Assembly (NCBI GenBank): GCA_027531445.1
Contig: JAPZRK010000007.1
Location: forward strand, 1 to 64,000
DNA from: Leptospira sp.
Lineage (GTDB): Bacteria > Spirochaetota > Leptospiria > Leptospirales > Leptospiraceae
Direction: 5' to 3'
DNA: 64,000 nt
In this document: positions 19,857 through 29,319 of the stretch, piece after piece
How the letters are laid out: every line of letters begins with the position of its first letter
How positions within the stretch are numbered: the stretch's first letter is position 1
The notes under the pieces: model-generated
The model's database searches: none
What the model was told of the DNA's origin: nothing
What the model saw: the letters and a program-made list of their open reading frames with translations, nothing else
Made by a program: the position numbers and the translations under genes

Positions 19857-20313
19857 TTTTAAAAACGTTCTGTATGCTGTAAACTTACCAGTCTTCTCCT
19901 TTGAAGATCAATATCAAAACCAGTTATCGTCAAAAAATCTTAACGGGTATCCGATTGTTTTGATCGGATGCGAAAAAGATGACATTGAGCTTTGTCGGAA
20001 AATGGGAAGAAAGATTTTTTGGAAGCTACAAAATTTACTCTGGAAGGATTCGCCGAAGGTAAAATTTGTTCCCTATTTAAATTTAACTGTCTCCAATCAA
20101 GTCATTGAAAAATACATAAAAGATTCTAAATCCAGAAACTTTGAAAGTATATATTTGGATAGAAAAGGTGAGTTAACGGAAGGTCTAAGAAGTGACTTCG
20201 TTTTCTTCCGCATTTTTAATAAAAAAGGTATCGAATTAAAACGCGAATACTTCGAATCGGTAACAGACGAAAAGGTCAAAGAAATTTATGAAATACTTAA
20301 AAAAGAAATTTGA
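19816..20313 (+). CDS. Exported thioredoxin-fold-like protein
   Basis: A signal peptide (MKFLFVCLILEFFIFKNVLYA) leads into LPVFSFEDQYQNQLSSKNLNG and PIVLIGCEKDDIELCRK, which recalls the first strands of AhpC/thioredoxin-like folds. There is no CxxC, so redox activity is doubtful. An upstream ATG at 19756 would add a poor N-terminus; 19816 is preferred for the clean signal peptide. The 166-residue protein overlaps the next lipoprotein gene by 26 bases and is probably translated together with it. Confidence 0.6.
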   Translation: MKFLFVCLILEFFIFKNVLYAVNLPVFSFEDQYQNQLSSKNLNGYPIVLIGCEKDDIELCRKMGRKIFWKLQNLLWKDSPKVKFVPYLNLTVSNQVIEKYIKDSKSRNFESIYLDRKGELTEGLRSDFVFFRIFNKKGIELKREYFESVTDEKVKEIYEILKKEI

Positions 20314-21508
20314 GAAAGTTTGTTTTCTTTTGGTGATTTCATCTTCTTTACATAACTGTTTCAATCCGAACCAAGATCACTATAATTTTTGGAAGAGTTA
20401 TTATTCTCAACAGCAAGCAATACGTCAATCGACCAAAAATTACAATCATTTTGTCGCTCTAACGGGTGCATTTTCAAAAGAAAGAGAACGGGATTTTAAA
20501 ACGGATCAAAACGGACATCCATATATAGAACTTGTCGGTATCGAAAAGAAAAATGAGTGGCAAGTAGTTTGGTACCCGGAACAAAAAATCCATGAGTCTT
20601 TTCATGCTAAAGTTACGTTCATCCCTTTACTTTGGGAGACGAAAGAGATTTATGCGGTCGAACGTGAAATAACATCTAACTGGTCAGGCTACCAACCTAG
20701 AGATTTTTTTAATTGGTTGAATCAATTTTCAATACTAACTAACAAACATTCTGAGTTCATAACACTTCGAGAGTCAAGCCCGAGCTTTAAATTTTTGTGT
20801 GAAACATTCCTTTGTAATTCAAGAGAGGAAGCTACTCACAATATTCTCGAATTTACTTTCACTGATAAAACTGAATCAAAGTTCCCAACATTCTATCAAC
20901 GAGCTGGTGGAAGATTAGAAAAAACACATCTTGATATTCGAATATGGGACACTCGTTTTCCTAAAGAAAAAATTTTGATTTCAAATCAGGGCAAAACCTT
21001 ACAGTTTAAGTTTCCTATTAACGCAAAAAATGATTTATTCAAAAATCCAAAAACAATTCATATCAATTCAAATATTTTAATCAAATCCTTTGGCATTACT
21101 TTTGAAATTCATGATTTGCTCTATGAGTTAACCCTAATACAAAAGGGGAAAGAAGATATATTGGTTGGTAAATTTTTAAATTACGGAAGTAAAAATCTCT
21201 CTGGTAACTTTTTCTATTTCATTCCGACAGGATTTATAGATTTTTTTATTCCTGGAAACATAGAGGAATACCTAAATGACGCACTCACACTTATGGTTTA
21301 CGGAACACAAGGAAAAGGCGGAGCTCAATTTAGAGCAATTTATAACCGAAATGGGTCAGTTCAAAAAAATTATATAAAATCGTATAGCGAGATTATGAGA
21401 AGCAGATTTTCCTTATTTGGTGCTGATTCAAATCAAATGGAAAATCCATCTGCTGACTTTTTTGGTCAATGGGAATCCGCATTGTTAAAAGATTTAAAAC
21501 GCGATTAA
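20288..21508 (+). CDS. Lipoprotein, unknown function
   Basis: This protein of 406 residues has a signal peptide ending SSSLHNC (Cys24), a lipobox. The mature part shows no family I know. It is beta-rich and aromatic-rich, ending FFGQWESALLKDLKRD. It overlaps the thioredoxin-like gene by 26 bases, so the two form an operon of exported proteins. It is convergent with trpG, with about 20 bases between the stops. Confidence 0.75.
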   Translation: MKYLKKKFEKVCFLLVISSSLHNCFNPNQDHYNFWKSYYSQQQAIRQSTKNYNHFVALTGAFSKERERDFKTDQNGHPYIELVGIEKKNEWQVVWYPEQKIHESFHAKVTFIPLLWETKEIYAVEREITSNWSGYQPRDFFNWLNQFSILTNKHSEFITLRESSPSFKFLCETFLCNSREEATHNILEFTFTDKTESKFPTFYQRAGGRLEKTHLDIRIWDTRFPKEKILISNQGKTLQFKFPINAKNDLFKNPKTIHINSNILIKSFGITFEIHDLLYELTLIQKGKEDILVGKFLNYGSKNLSGNFFYFIPTGFIDFFIPGNIEEYLNDALTLMVYGTQGKGGAQFRAIYNRNGSVQKNYIKSYSEIMRSRFSLFGADSNQMENPSADFFGQWESALLKDLKRD

Positions 21509-21529
21509 TATAGATTATACGGTAGATTT

Positions 21530-22135
21530 TTACGGGAATAGAAAGTTCTTCAGTAGAAATTTTCCCTCTTCGGAACCAAATGATTCCGGATGAAATTGAA
21601 CACCTTCAATCTTGAGACTTGTATGCCGAAGACCCATGATCTCACCTGCTTCAGAGCCATCATTGACCCTTGCAGTGATAATCAATTCCTTTGGTAAAGA
21701 AATTTCCTCGGCTACGAGAGAATGATATCGCATGATCTCTATGTTCTGAGTAAGATTTTTAAATACCCCCTTCCCATCATGTTTGATGGGAGACAATTTA
21801 CCATGCATAGCAATCTTTGCTCTAATTACATTGCCACCAAATGTAGTCGCCATTCCTTGCATACCTAAACAAATTCCAAGAATACTTGTTTTCGTTCCCA
21901 ACCGTAACAATATATCGCCCGAGATTCCAAAGTACGAACGGTCTGCTGGGTGTCCTGGACCTGGTGAGATGATGATTTTATCATAAGATAAAGACTCAAT
22001 TTCTTCGAATGTCTTTTCGTCATTTCGAATAACGTCCAATGAAAAGGATACATTCGCATCCTCTAATATTTCTCCAACATACTGATAGAGATTATATGTA
22101 AAAGAATCATAATTATCTAAAATAAGAACTTTCAT
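21530..22135 (-). CDS. trpG: Anthranilate synthase component II (glutamine amidotransferase)
   Basis: TrpG supplies ammonia from glutamine to TrpE. The nucleophile Cys lies in GICLGMQG and the His-Glu pair in VQFHPES; the oxyanion block SPGPGHP is present. The start at 22135 begins MKVLILDNYDSFTYN, the normal family N-terminus, one base after the trpE stop (TGAAATG). A start at 22156 would overlap trpE and add seven odd residues. Linkage to trpE makes TrpG more likely than PabA. It pairs with the 22137-23513 gene product in tryptophan synthesis. Confidence 0.92.
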   Translation of the reverse strand: MKVLILDNYDSFTYNLYQYVGEILEDANVSFSLDVIRNDEKTFEEIESLSYDKIIISPGPGHPADRSYFGISGDILLRLGTKTSILGICLGMQGMATTFGGNVIRAKIAMHGKLSPIKHDGKGVFKNLTQNIEIMRYHSLVAEEISLPKELIITARVNDGSEAGEIMGLRHTSLKIEGVQFHPESFGSEEGKFLLKNFLFP

Positions 22136-22136
22136 T

Positions 22137-23513
22137 TCAATTGCCAATATGGTCACTTAAGGCTTTTTTCACCGAAGCCATTTTGTTGATAATTTCTTCA
22201 TATTCACTTTTCGGATTTGAATCGTAAACGATTCCACCAGATGCCCTTGCAAATCCCTTTCCTTTGCTTACAAAAAAGCTACGAATAGGAATAGCAAACG
22301 TACAATCACTATTAAAGCCAAATGTACCTACCGCTCCACCATAGGGTCCTCTTGGACTCTTCTCAATGGATTCGATGATTTTCATGGATTCAATTTTTGG
22401 CGCTCCTGAAAGAGTTCCAGCTGGAAAAGATGCGGCAAGACCAGAAAACATATCTTCGTTGACTTTCAAAATGCCAACCACTTCGCTTGAAATATGTTGA
22501 ACATGACTAAATCGTTTAATGTCAAATCTACGCCTAACTTTGACAGTACCGAATTTGGCTACTCTACCGATATCATTTCTATGGAGATCTATTAGCATAT
22601 TATGTTCTGCAATTTCCTTTGGATCGGTGAGTAGTTTTCTTGCAAGTTCCGTATCTTCTTCCGTGCTTGAACCTCTTTTGGTAGTTCCAGCTAGTGGGAA
22701 CGATTCCATCTCACCTTGTCTTAAACGAAACAGTAGTTCTGGGCTTGCACCCAATATTACTCGATCATCAAATTTAACATAATACATATGGGGTGAAGGA
22801 TTGATCTTTCTTAAAGTTTCATAAATAGCTAAAGGATTTCCTTCGACTTCGAATTTTTCTTCAAATCCTATCTGGCATTGAAAGGTGTTTCCAGCTTTAA
22901 CATGCTCCAACGCTTCATTGACCATTTGGGCATGCGTACTTTCATTTACATTAACTCCAAATGAAACGACTCTCGCTTTAGGTTCCGTTTCTCTTTTTGA
23001 TTTTATTTTCGAAAGAATACTTTCAATAATTGAAGTTCTGTCCTCTCCATTCGTGAAATAAATCAGTTCACCCGTAAATTTATCATAAATCAAACCATCA
23101 AGATAAAGGCCAAATTCCATTGCTGGAAAATCCGGATGTTCCTTAATAGTTAACTTCGATTCAAAAAACTGCATAGAATTGTAGCTTAGATATCCGACCA
23201 AACCTCCAGCATAACTTATGCTTAAGGAATCAAAATTGACAATGTCACGAAGTGCATAGTATGGATTAGGAACGGGATAGTCGTGTCCATCCACTTGTAA
23301 AATTCCAGGCATTCCTTTGATTTTACTTTTAGGATCAAAACCAATTACTGAATAACGTGAGTCATATTGATTTTCACCAGCTGATTCAAGTAGAAAGCAA
23401 GTATCAAATTGTTTATCAAAGGATCGAAATAATTCCCAAAATTCTAACCCTTTCGGCAAATCCAGTGATTTGTATTTTGGCTTTTTTGGGATAACAAATT
23501 TTGGTAAAGGCAT
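22137..23513 (-). CDS. trpE: Anthranilate synthase component I
   Basis: This chorismate-binding enzyme of 458 residues makes anthranilate with TrpG. The key block reads FPLAGTTKRG: Ala where PabB-type enzymes carry a nucleophilic Lys (PIKGT), so TrpE is favoured. The metal and chorismate region SGAPKIESMK and the block HNMLIDLHRNDIGRV are typical. A shortened Trp-binding N-terminal region is present, so feedback inhibition by tryptophan is possible but unproven. It is followed at once by trpG. A trpE-trpG pair has long been known in Leptospira biflexa. Confidence 0.9.
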   Translation of the reverse strand: MPLPKFVIPKKPKYKSLDLPKGLEFWELFRSFDKQFDTCFLLESAGENQYDSRYSVIGFDPKSKIKGMPGILQVDGHDYPVPNPYYALRDIVNFDSLSISYAGGLVGYLSYNSMQFFESKLTIKEHPDFPAMEFGLYLDGLIYDKFTGELIYFTNGEDRTSIIESILSKIKSKRETEPKARVVSFGVNVNESTHAQMVNEALEHVKAGNTFQCQIGFEEKFEVEGNPLAIYETLRKINPSPHMYYVKFDDRVILGASPELLFRLRQGEMESFPLAGTTKRGSSTEEDTELARKLLTDPKEIAEHNMLIDLHRNDIGRVAKFGTVKVRRRFDIKRFSHVQHISSEVVGILKVNEDMFSGLAASFPAGTLSGAPKIESMKIIESIEKSPRGPYGGAVGTFGFNSDCTFAIPIRSFFVSKGKGFARASGGIVYDSNPKSEYEEIINKMASVKKALSDHIGN

Positions 23514-23536
23514 AATTACCTATAGTTTTGTACTGA

Positions 23537-24382
23537 CTAATTTCGACTTACAGAGGAGCGAACCGTTTTAAGAAGATTTAGAATCTCTTTATGAATGATT
23601 CCATTGGATGCTATTAATTCTGGTAAACCAGTATAATAATGGCTTCCATTTAAATCTGTTAGTTTGCCTCCCGCTTCTCCAAGAATTACGGAGATTGCAG
23701 ATACATCCCAATGTTTTACACTTTTTTCCCAAATAGCATCCATTAAACCTTCGGCGATCCAGCAAGAATCAAGAATAAATGATCCAGTCCGACGAAATGA
23801 TCTTGCGTAAGTCAAAAATCCAGATAGATCCGCCATAATCTCTTGTATCATGTGTGCACGCTTTGTAGGTAAATTTGGACTGAAGATTGCACGGTTCAGC
23901 TCAGAGACAGTAGAAGTAAAAATCGTTTCACCGTTTTTTAATGCTCCCTCACCTAATACGGCTGAGTAGACGGCATCTTGAGGTGGAACGATGACTACAC
24001 CACCCACAGGAGTCTCACGATGTTCGATTCCGAAGGAAATAGCATACAGTGGTAAGCCTCTTACAAAATTCATAGATCCATCTACAGGATCCAAAACAAA
24101 TCGAAAATCGTTACTAGAATCAATGGGCTCTTTGTCTTCACAAAGTATTCCATCTTTTGGGAATGCTTTTTGTAAAAATTTTGTAAAAATATCACCTAAG
24201 ACACGATCGGCTGCATGAATTCGTTCAAGTTCATCTGCGTCTGATTTTGAGCGAATTCCTGACATTTCCTTCTGGATTTTTTTGGCTTCTTGAATGATCC
24301 CGTTTGCGTTCGCTTTAATGAAATCAACTCTTTTGATCGTTTCATCTACTGGAAAATTCAAAGTTGGTGAGGAAATGCTCAT
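23537..24382 (-). CDS. Inositol monophosphatase family protein
   Basis: This Mg-dependent phosphatase fold acts on inositol phosphate, histidinol phosphate or 3'-phosphoadenosine compounds. Metal-site motifs are present: LCEDKEP (Glu), DPVDGSMNF (DPIDGT class) and KHWDVSAISVILGEAGG. An ATG at 24472 gives 30 extra residues and overlaps the previous gene; the ATG at 24382, seven bases after that stop, is more likely. With its two upstream genes (unknown protein and GH42) it forms a leftward operon. Substrate unknown. Confidence 0.85.
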   Translation of the reverse strand: MSISSPTLNFPVDETIKRVDFIKANANGIIQEAKKIQKEMSGIRSKSDADELERIHAADRVLGDIFTKFLQKAFPKDGILCEDKEPIDSSNDFRFVLDPVDGSMNFVRGLPLYAISFGIEHRETPVGGVVIVPPQDAVYSAVLGEGALKNGETIFTSTVSELNRAIFSPNLPTKRAHMIQEIMADLSGFLTYARSFRRTGSFILDSCWIAEGLMDAIWEKSVKHWDVSAISVILGEAGGKLTDLNGSHYYTGLPELIASNGIIHKEILNLLKTVRSSVSRN

Positions 24383-24389
24383 GTCTATC

Positions 24390-25289
24390 TCATTTCCCTG
24401 CATCATGCAATTCAGTAAAGTGGATTTTCCAAAGCATGTTACCAGATCTTGATTGTGTTCGTGAAGTTTCATGTTGAAATAAATATTTATGAAGAGCGTT
24501 GATTGTTTGCGGGGAGACTCCTGCCTCTCCAGGATCTAAAACCTCATAGTATTTTCTAAATTCTCTGATTACTTTAGGTAGAGACGGTTGCAGGAATCGA
24601 AGCGAAAGCGAAAGATAATCAATACCGATCGGGCTATAAACTCGACCCATCGGCCAAATCTCAGAATTGATACCAAGTTCATTTCTGATTTGGTTTTCCA
24701 GATCCGAGAAATTTAGTTCATCAAAAATTTCAGAAAACCTTTGGGGTTTGCTTTTTTCATCTCGATCCGACTCAAGCTTAAAAACTCCACCACGAAATCG
24801 AACTGCCTTAAAATCTTTTACAAAATCACCATCCATTGTAATACTTTCGCATGGAAAAATTTTAACTTGGAAGTAAATACGATCGGTCAATACACTTTGA
24901 CTTTGATTTTGAGCAGCAGGTTTTTTAATTTCCTCAGGTTTAGCTCCACCTAAGTATTGTAAATCTGTAGAGAATACATACAAAAATTGCTTATCTGCAA
25001 ACAAAATGGGTCTTACAAAAAATAATCTATGGGTTTCTCTTTTCGGTCTTGGTTCAGGTAATAGACTCGTTCCTTCTATAGCTTCCGGTAAAAAATGAGC
25101 CAAGATATTCACAAACTCAGATATGGACGAAAATTCTGGATTTGTTATTGAGGATGATGGTAGTGTAAATGTTTCGCTAAACCGTATGTAAGGCGAATGG
25201 AGGTTGTCAACAAACACTTCACCCGGTTTGTTTTTGCCATCTAAATCCAAAAGAAATTTATTTAGTGAAGTAAGATCTTTGAATTGCAT
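24390..25289 (-). CDS. Conserved-looking protein of unknown function
   Basis: This is a 299-residue soluble protein with no signal peptide and no motif I recognise. The sequence is rich in charged and aromatic residues, with a Lys/Pro/Gln linker (KKPAAQNQSQS) near 125. It lies one base after the GH42 stop and seven bases before the inositol-phosphatase-like start, so it belongs to that operon. A metabolic accessory role cannot be excluded. Confidence 0.7.
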   Translation of the reverse strand: MQFKDLTSLNKFLLDLDGKNKPGEVFVDNLHSPYIRFSETFTLPSSSITNPEFSSISEFVNILAHFLPEAIEGTSLLPEPRPKRETHRLFFVRPILFADKQFLYVFSTDLQYLGGAKPEEIKKPAAQNQSQSVLTDRIYFQVKIFPCESITMDGDFVKDFKAVRFRGGVFKLESDRDEKSKPQRFSEIFDELNFSDLENQIRNELGINSEIWPMGRVYSPIGIDYLSLSLRFLQPSLPKVIREFRKYYEVLDPGEAGVSPQTINALHKYLFQHETSRTQSRSGNMLWKIHFTELHDAGK

Positions 25290-25290
25290 A

Positions 25291-27273
25291 TTATTTTTTT
25301 AGTTTTGTAATTTCGAATCCATATGGGGAGAATCGTTTAAAACCTACCCATTTAGATTTCATCGAATGATTCATGGTGATTTGGTAATTATATTTTTTTC
25401 CATGTCTTACGTGTCTCTCTATGGATCTGCCTAAAAATTGAAAAGGGATTCCAATGTCTTTACAAACCTTACGGAAGAAAATTGGCATACTCTCTGGACT
25501 TAAAGAAGTACCTACATAGTAAACTCTTCCTTTGCCATATTGATTCATTGTAACTGCCGCTGTTCCTTTATAAAACTTTTCGGAGTCAGAGTATTTAGCA
25601 ACAACTTTGGCTGTGGTAGGTTCTAAGACTTCGCAAAACTTTTTTCCTTTTAGTCTCCATAGTCCCATCCTCAAGGAAGTGGTATCATTTCCAATTGCTT
25701 CAAATTTGTGGACTTCTACACCTGCCAGCTTTGCGAATTTTCCAGGAACTGCCTCTTCAACCATCCAATGATCTTGGTCTTTAATTCCTGCTCGGTATCC
25801 AATTACCAAACTTCCACCATTTTCAACATATTCATGCAACTTACTAACAAAAGATTCTTCGAACATTGTATACAGGGGAAGGATAATCAGCTTGTATTTT
25901 GTTAAGTCGATATCAGCTCTACTTGGAAGATAATGTGTATTGACATTCAATATATTTGTTCCAGCAAACCAAGTCGCCATCTCGATATCATAACCTACTT
26001 TCGCAAATGGAGCGGGATCAAATTTTAAGCCGTCCGTCAATGGTTGGTGTTTGTAATTTCTAGCATTTTCTATATCGTGAATTACGGCAACATCTGCCGG
26101 GTACATAACGCTATCTACATCTTCCGCAAACTCCCGAATCTTTTGTATTGTATCCTTGAGTTCAAAATATTTGTGTGTTTTTTTCTTCCCGTGATCTAAA
26201 ATTCCATAGCACAATTGTTCCTGACCAAATCTCGCAGTACGATATCTAAAAAAATAAATTTGTTCTGCACCATTAACGACGGCCTGCAAGAGCCATAGAC
26301 CTATTTGTCCAGGCGGAGGCAGATAGCCTAACGTATCATGTCCTTGAACACCTGAAAATTGTTCCATAATTGTGAAGGATTTGTTTTTTAATCCACGACT
26401 GTACTGTAATGTTGCACTAACAAAAGGATGAGGAAACGGCTCTTTCTGGTTTCCCCACACCGGATAATTATCCCAAGAAGTGTAATCCATAAACTTAAAC
26501 ATTTCGTACATGTCTGTGACAGGCAAAAATGGCGAAGGAAATAAATTTGTAGTAATAGGTATGTTCGAATTGTATTTTCGAATGATATCTGCTTGCAACC
26601 GGATATATGAAATTAACTCATCCGATTGAAATCGATAATAATCTTGAATCATTGCAGGATTGAAGTTACTCGCTACGTGTGCTCCAGGGATTGGAATTTC
26701 AGACCAGTCTGTGTAAATAACTCCCCAAAACACATTCCCCCAACGTTTGTTTAGCGAAGTAATATTTTTATATTTAGCCTTTAGCCATTTTCTGAAATTT
26801 GATTCTGCCAATGGTGAGTAATCCAAATCAGAACCTTCATGTCCTGGCTCATTGTCGATTTGCCAACCAATAACGGCAGGATGTTTGGCATAATGTTTTA
26901 CCATTGCGGTGACAATTTTCTCCGTTGCTTTGCGAAATGCAATTGATGAGAAAGAAGCCTGCCTTCGGGTTCCAATAATGCGAGTAATTCCGTCCTTGGA
27001 TACTTGTACTATTTCAGGATGCTTCTTAAACAGCCATGGCGGAAAGGTGGCAGTTGGCGTTCCCAGAATAGCTGTCATTCCAGCCGATTGGATTTTGTCT
27101 AGAATGGCATCGAACAAGGAAAAGTCGAATTTGCCTTCTTTCGGTTCAATCAGTCCCCAGGCAAATTCGGCCAATCTGACAGAGGATAGACCCATCTCCT
27201 TCATTAGCGCTAAGTCTTCGTCCCAATCTTTCTCTGTCCATTGTTCTGGATAATAATCAACACCAAAGATCAT
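25291..27273 (-). CDS. Glycoside hydrolase family 42 beta-galactosidase
   Basis: The enzyme hydrolyses terminal beta-galactosides. The acid/base Glu142 is in QIDNEPG and the probable nucleophile Glu304 is in TIMEQFSG. The N-terminus FGVDYYPEQW is diagnostic. After the TIM barrel comes the trimerisation domain (about 395-590, with the catalytic-site flanking segment YVENGGSLVIGYRAG) and a short C-terminal beta domain. No signal peptide is seen, so it is cytoplasmic. It heads an operon with an unknown gene and an inositol-phosphatase-like gene. Its 5' end faces hslO. Confidence 0.93.
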   Translation of the reverse strand: MIFGVDYYPEQWTEKDWDEDLALMKEMGLSSVRLAEFAWGLIEPKEGKFDFSLFDAILDKIQSAGMTAILGTPTATFPPWLFKKHPEIVQVSKDGITRIIGTRRQASFSSIAFRKATEKIVTAMVKHYAKHPAVIGWQIDNEPGHEGSDLDYSPLAESNFRKWLKAKYKNITSLNKRWGNVFWGVIYTDWSEIPIPGAHVASNFNPAMIQDYYRFQSDELISYIRLQADIIRKYNSNIPITTNLFPSPFLPVTDMYEMFKFMDYTSWDNYPVWGNQKEPFPHPFVSATLQYSRGLKNKSFTIMEQFSGVQGHDTLGYLPPPGQIGLWLLQAVVNGAEQIYFFRYRTARFGQEQLCYGILDHGKKKTHKYFELKDTIQKIREFAEDVDSVMYPADVAVIHDIENARNYKHQPLTDGLKFDPAPFAKVGYDIEMATWFAGTNILNVNTHYLPSRADIDLTKYKLIILPLYTMFEESFVSKLHEYVENGGSLVIGYRAGIKDQDHWMVEEAVPGKFAKLAGVEVHKFEAIGNDTTSLRMGLWRLKGKKFCEVLEPTTAKVVAKYSDSEKFYKGTAAVTMNQYGKGRVYYVGTSLSPESMPIFFRKVCKDIGIPFQFLGRSIERHVRHGKKYNYQITMNHSMKSKWVGFKRFSPYGFEITKLKK

Positions 27274-27348
27274 AAATTTCCTTTTTCCGATTGCCTAAAC
27301 TTGATTCAAACACAGACTGAATTGGAAAACACCTCTTTCAATCAAATA

Positions 27349-28212
27349 ATGGCCGATCAAGTTATTTTAGGTATACATCCACAAAATCATTTTCGATTTT
27401 CAATTGCTGAAATTTCGAATACTGCATCTGAAATCAGTAAGCTACACCAATTGAATCAGGAAATGTCTGTATTTCTGTCAAAAACGATGCTAGGGGCACT
27501 TTTTCTAGCAGAAATGACCAAAAACCAACAAAGAGTCAGCATTCAATGGAAGGATGATAATAATAAATCAGCGCTAGCATATAGCGATCGTTATGGTAGA
27601 ATGAAAGCAGTAGCCTATGGAGATAGATTAGAAGAAGGCGATATACGGAATGAATTTATCCTCGGACAAGGCATTATGAAAGTAATCCGATGGCAATATG
27701 ATTCAGATTTTTATCAATCATATACAAATCTGATCGAAGATACATTCGAAACAAATTTTCTTAAATACTTAGGTGAGTCGGAACAAGTTAAATCTATTGT
27801 TGGAATGGATGTAGAAACACAAAAAGATGTTGTTAGTTCGCTCAGAGTTAAAGGGGTTATGTTTGAAGCACTTCCTGAGGCCACAGAAGAAGACATTGTT
27901 TTCATAAAGAAAAATATAGAACCACTGTTAAAAAAAGAAAGTTTTTGGAATTTATCCGCAGAAGAGATGCGATCTGAACTGATGATTGCACTCTCATCAG
28001 AACTTCTTGTGTTGTCTACCGAAGAACCAGCCTTTATTTGCGATTGTTCTAGATTTAAGGTTTCAGAAATTATACTCTCATTAGGCAGAATTGAAGCAGA
28101 TTCGATTCTTGATGAATTGGGCCAAATTGAAATTACTTGCGAATTTTGCAAAACAGCATATCAATACAATCAAGAAGATGTTCAAGTCTTATTCAAAGAT
28201 GAAGCAAATTAG
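27349..28212 (+). CDS. hslO: Hsp33 redox-regulated chaperone
   Basis: This cytoplasmic holdase of 288 residues is activated by oxidants. The zinc-binding redox switch is complete: FICDCSRF (CxC) and CEFC (CxxC) near the C-terminus. The start at 27349 (MADQVILGIHP) gives the normal Hsp33 N-terminus; an upstream ATG at 27241 overlaps the divergent GH42 gene and is unlikely. No strong ribosome-binding site precedes 27349. It overlaps tsaE by 14 bases and leads a co-directional run with tsaE, tsaB and rnr. Confidence 0.93.
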   Translation: MADQVILGIHPQNHFRFSIAEISNTASEISKLHQLNQEMSVFLSKTMLGALFLAEMTKNQQRVSIQWKDDNNKSALAYSDRYGRMKAVAYGDRLEEGDIRNEFILGQGIMKVIRWQYDSDFYQSYTNLIEDTFETNFLKYLGESEQVKSIVGMDVETQKDVVSSLRVKGVMFEALPEATEEDIVFIKKNIEPLLKKESFWNLSAEEMRSELMIALSSELLVLSTEEPAFICDCSRFKVSEIILSLGRIEADSILDELGQIEITCEFCKTAYQYNQEDVQVLFKDEAN

Positions 28213-28645
28213 ACTTCAATTAAAGGAAAACGAAATTTCTAAAATATTTAAGGATTTTACGAATATCATTGAGAGTTACCTTTCTTTAAATTTCTTTCCT
28301 ACTGTATTGCTCTCCGGTGATTTAGGAGCTGGGAAAACTACATTTGTCCGGCAATGGATGAGCTCTGTTGGTTCAAACGATTTAGTGAATTCTCCAACAT
28401 TCGCATTACAAAACGTATACCAATGGAATAATTTAGAGGTTCATCATTTTGATCTTTATCGGATTAAATTTCAAGATGAAATCGATGAATTAGGTTTTCA
28501 AGAAATTTGGGGAAATGGCTGTATTTCTTTTATAGAATGGTGGCCAAATGCAATAAACAAACTTCCAACATCTGGATTGATTCGGCTGGAGATTCTTCAC
28601 GATACACCTGATAGCAGGGTATATGTCTTGGAATCTGAACACTAA
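28199..28645 (+). CDS. tsaE: tRNA threonylcarbamoyladenosine ATPase TsaE
   Basis: TsaE is the P-loop ATPase that supports the TsaBDE complex making t6A37 on ANN-decoding tRNAs. The Walker A is GDLGAGKTT, followed by VNSPTFALQNVY and a conserved HFDLYR block. The 148 residues are normal. The 28199 ATG lies 14 bases before the hslO stop, and a longer in-frame reading from 28091 sits wholly inside hslO. Stop and next start overlap as TAATG with tsaB. Confidence 0.93.
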   Translation: MKQIRLQLKENEISKIFKDFTNIIESYLSLNFFPTVLLSGDLGAGKTTFVRQWMSSVGSNDLVNSPTFALQNVYQWNNLEVHHFDLYRIKFQDEIDELGFQEIWGNGCISFIEWWPNAINKLPTSGLIRLEILHDTPDSRVYVLESEH

Positions 28646-29319
28646 TGAAGATATTATTTATTGATAGCACTCAAGACTGGATACACGTGGCTCTCATCGA
28701 ATCAATTGAGTATCAGCTACCACTGATAACAAAATTTGAACTCTTTGAAATGGCACCGAAAGAATCTTCCTTTCGTCTGGTTGCTGAAATCAAAAATGCG
28801 ATGATCCAAAATTCTTGGATCAAGCCAGACAGAATCGTTTGTCTGACAGGACCTGGTTCTTTTACAGGTATCCGCATTTCGGTTTCAACCGGCAGAAATC
28901 TTTCTCAGTTATGGAAAATACCAATATTAGGCGTCGATAGCCTTGAGGCATATACCTTATCCTTTCAACAAACATACTCTAAGAATGTTATGCTAGCTCT
29001 CGATGGAAAACAAAACAAATGGTATTTCGGAATGCGTAACCAACATGAATACCTCGGAAGCTATGACCTTGAGGAAAAGCAAATCGAACAGAGAATACTT
29101 GAATTTCGATCCACAGAGGATATTTATTTTTTTTCTGGTAAAAAACCTGAATGCTTTCCTTTTCAAAGTATAAAAATTGAAGAGACTTTACTGAAATCTA
29201 TGCCTATAGTAAATATACTGCACTCACAATTAAAAGAGTTAGAATTTCAAACTTCTAATTACATAAGTTTACTTCCAAATTATATACGAGGAAGTTACGT
29301 GGAAACTAACAAGAAATAA
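28645..29319 (+). CDS. tsaB: tRNA threonylcarbamoyladenosine scaffold TsaB
   Basis: TsaB is a catalytically dead homologue of TsaD that forms the TsaBD platform for t6A synthesis. It shows the ASKHA start MKILFIDSTQDW and the conserved block CLTGPGSFTGIRISVSTGRNLSQ. The 224 residues are usual. It overlaps both neighbours by one base (TAATG with tsaE and with rnr), implying coupled translation. The tsaD gene itself is not in view. Confidence 0.92.
   Translation: MKILFIDSTQDWIHVALIESIEYQLPLITKFELFEMAPKESSFRLVAEIKNAMIQNSWIKPDRIVCLTGPGSFTGIRISVSTGRNLSQLWKIPILGVDSLEAYTLSFQQTYSKNVMLALDGKQNKWYFGMRNQHEYLGSYDLEEKQIEQRILEFRSTEDIYFFSGKKPECFPFQSIKIEETLLKSMPIVNILHSQLKELEFQTSNYISLLPNYIRGSYVETNKK

Noticed and set aside
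27714..28151. Long open frame antisense to hslO
   Set aside because: It mirrors the strong Hsp33 coding frame, with no start signal or known motif.
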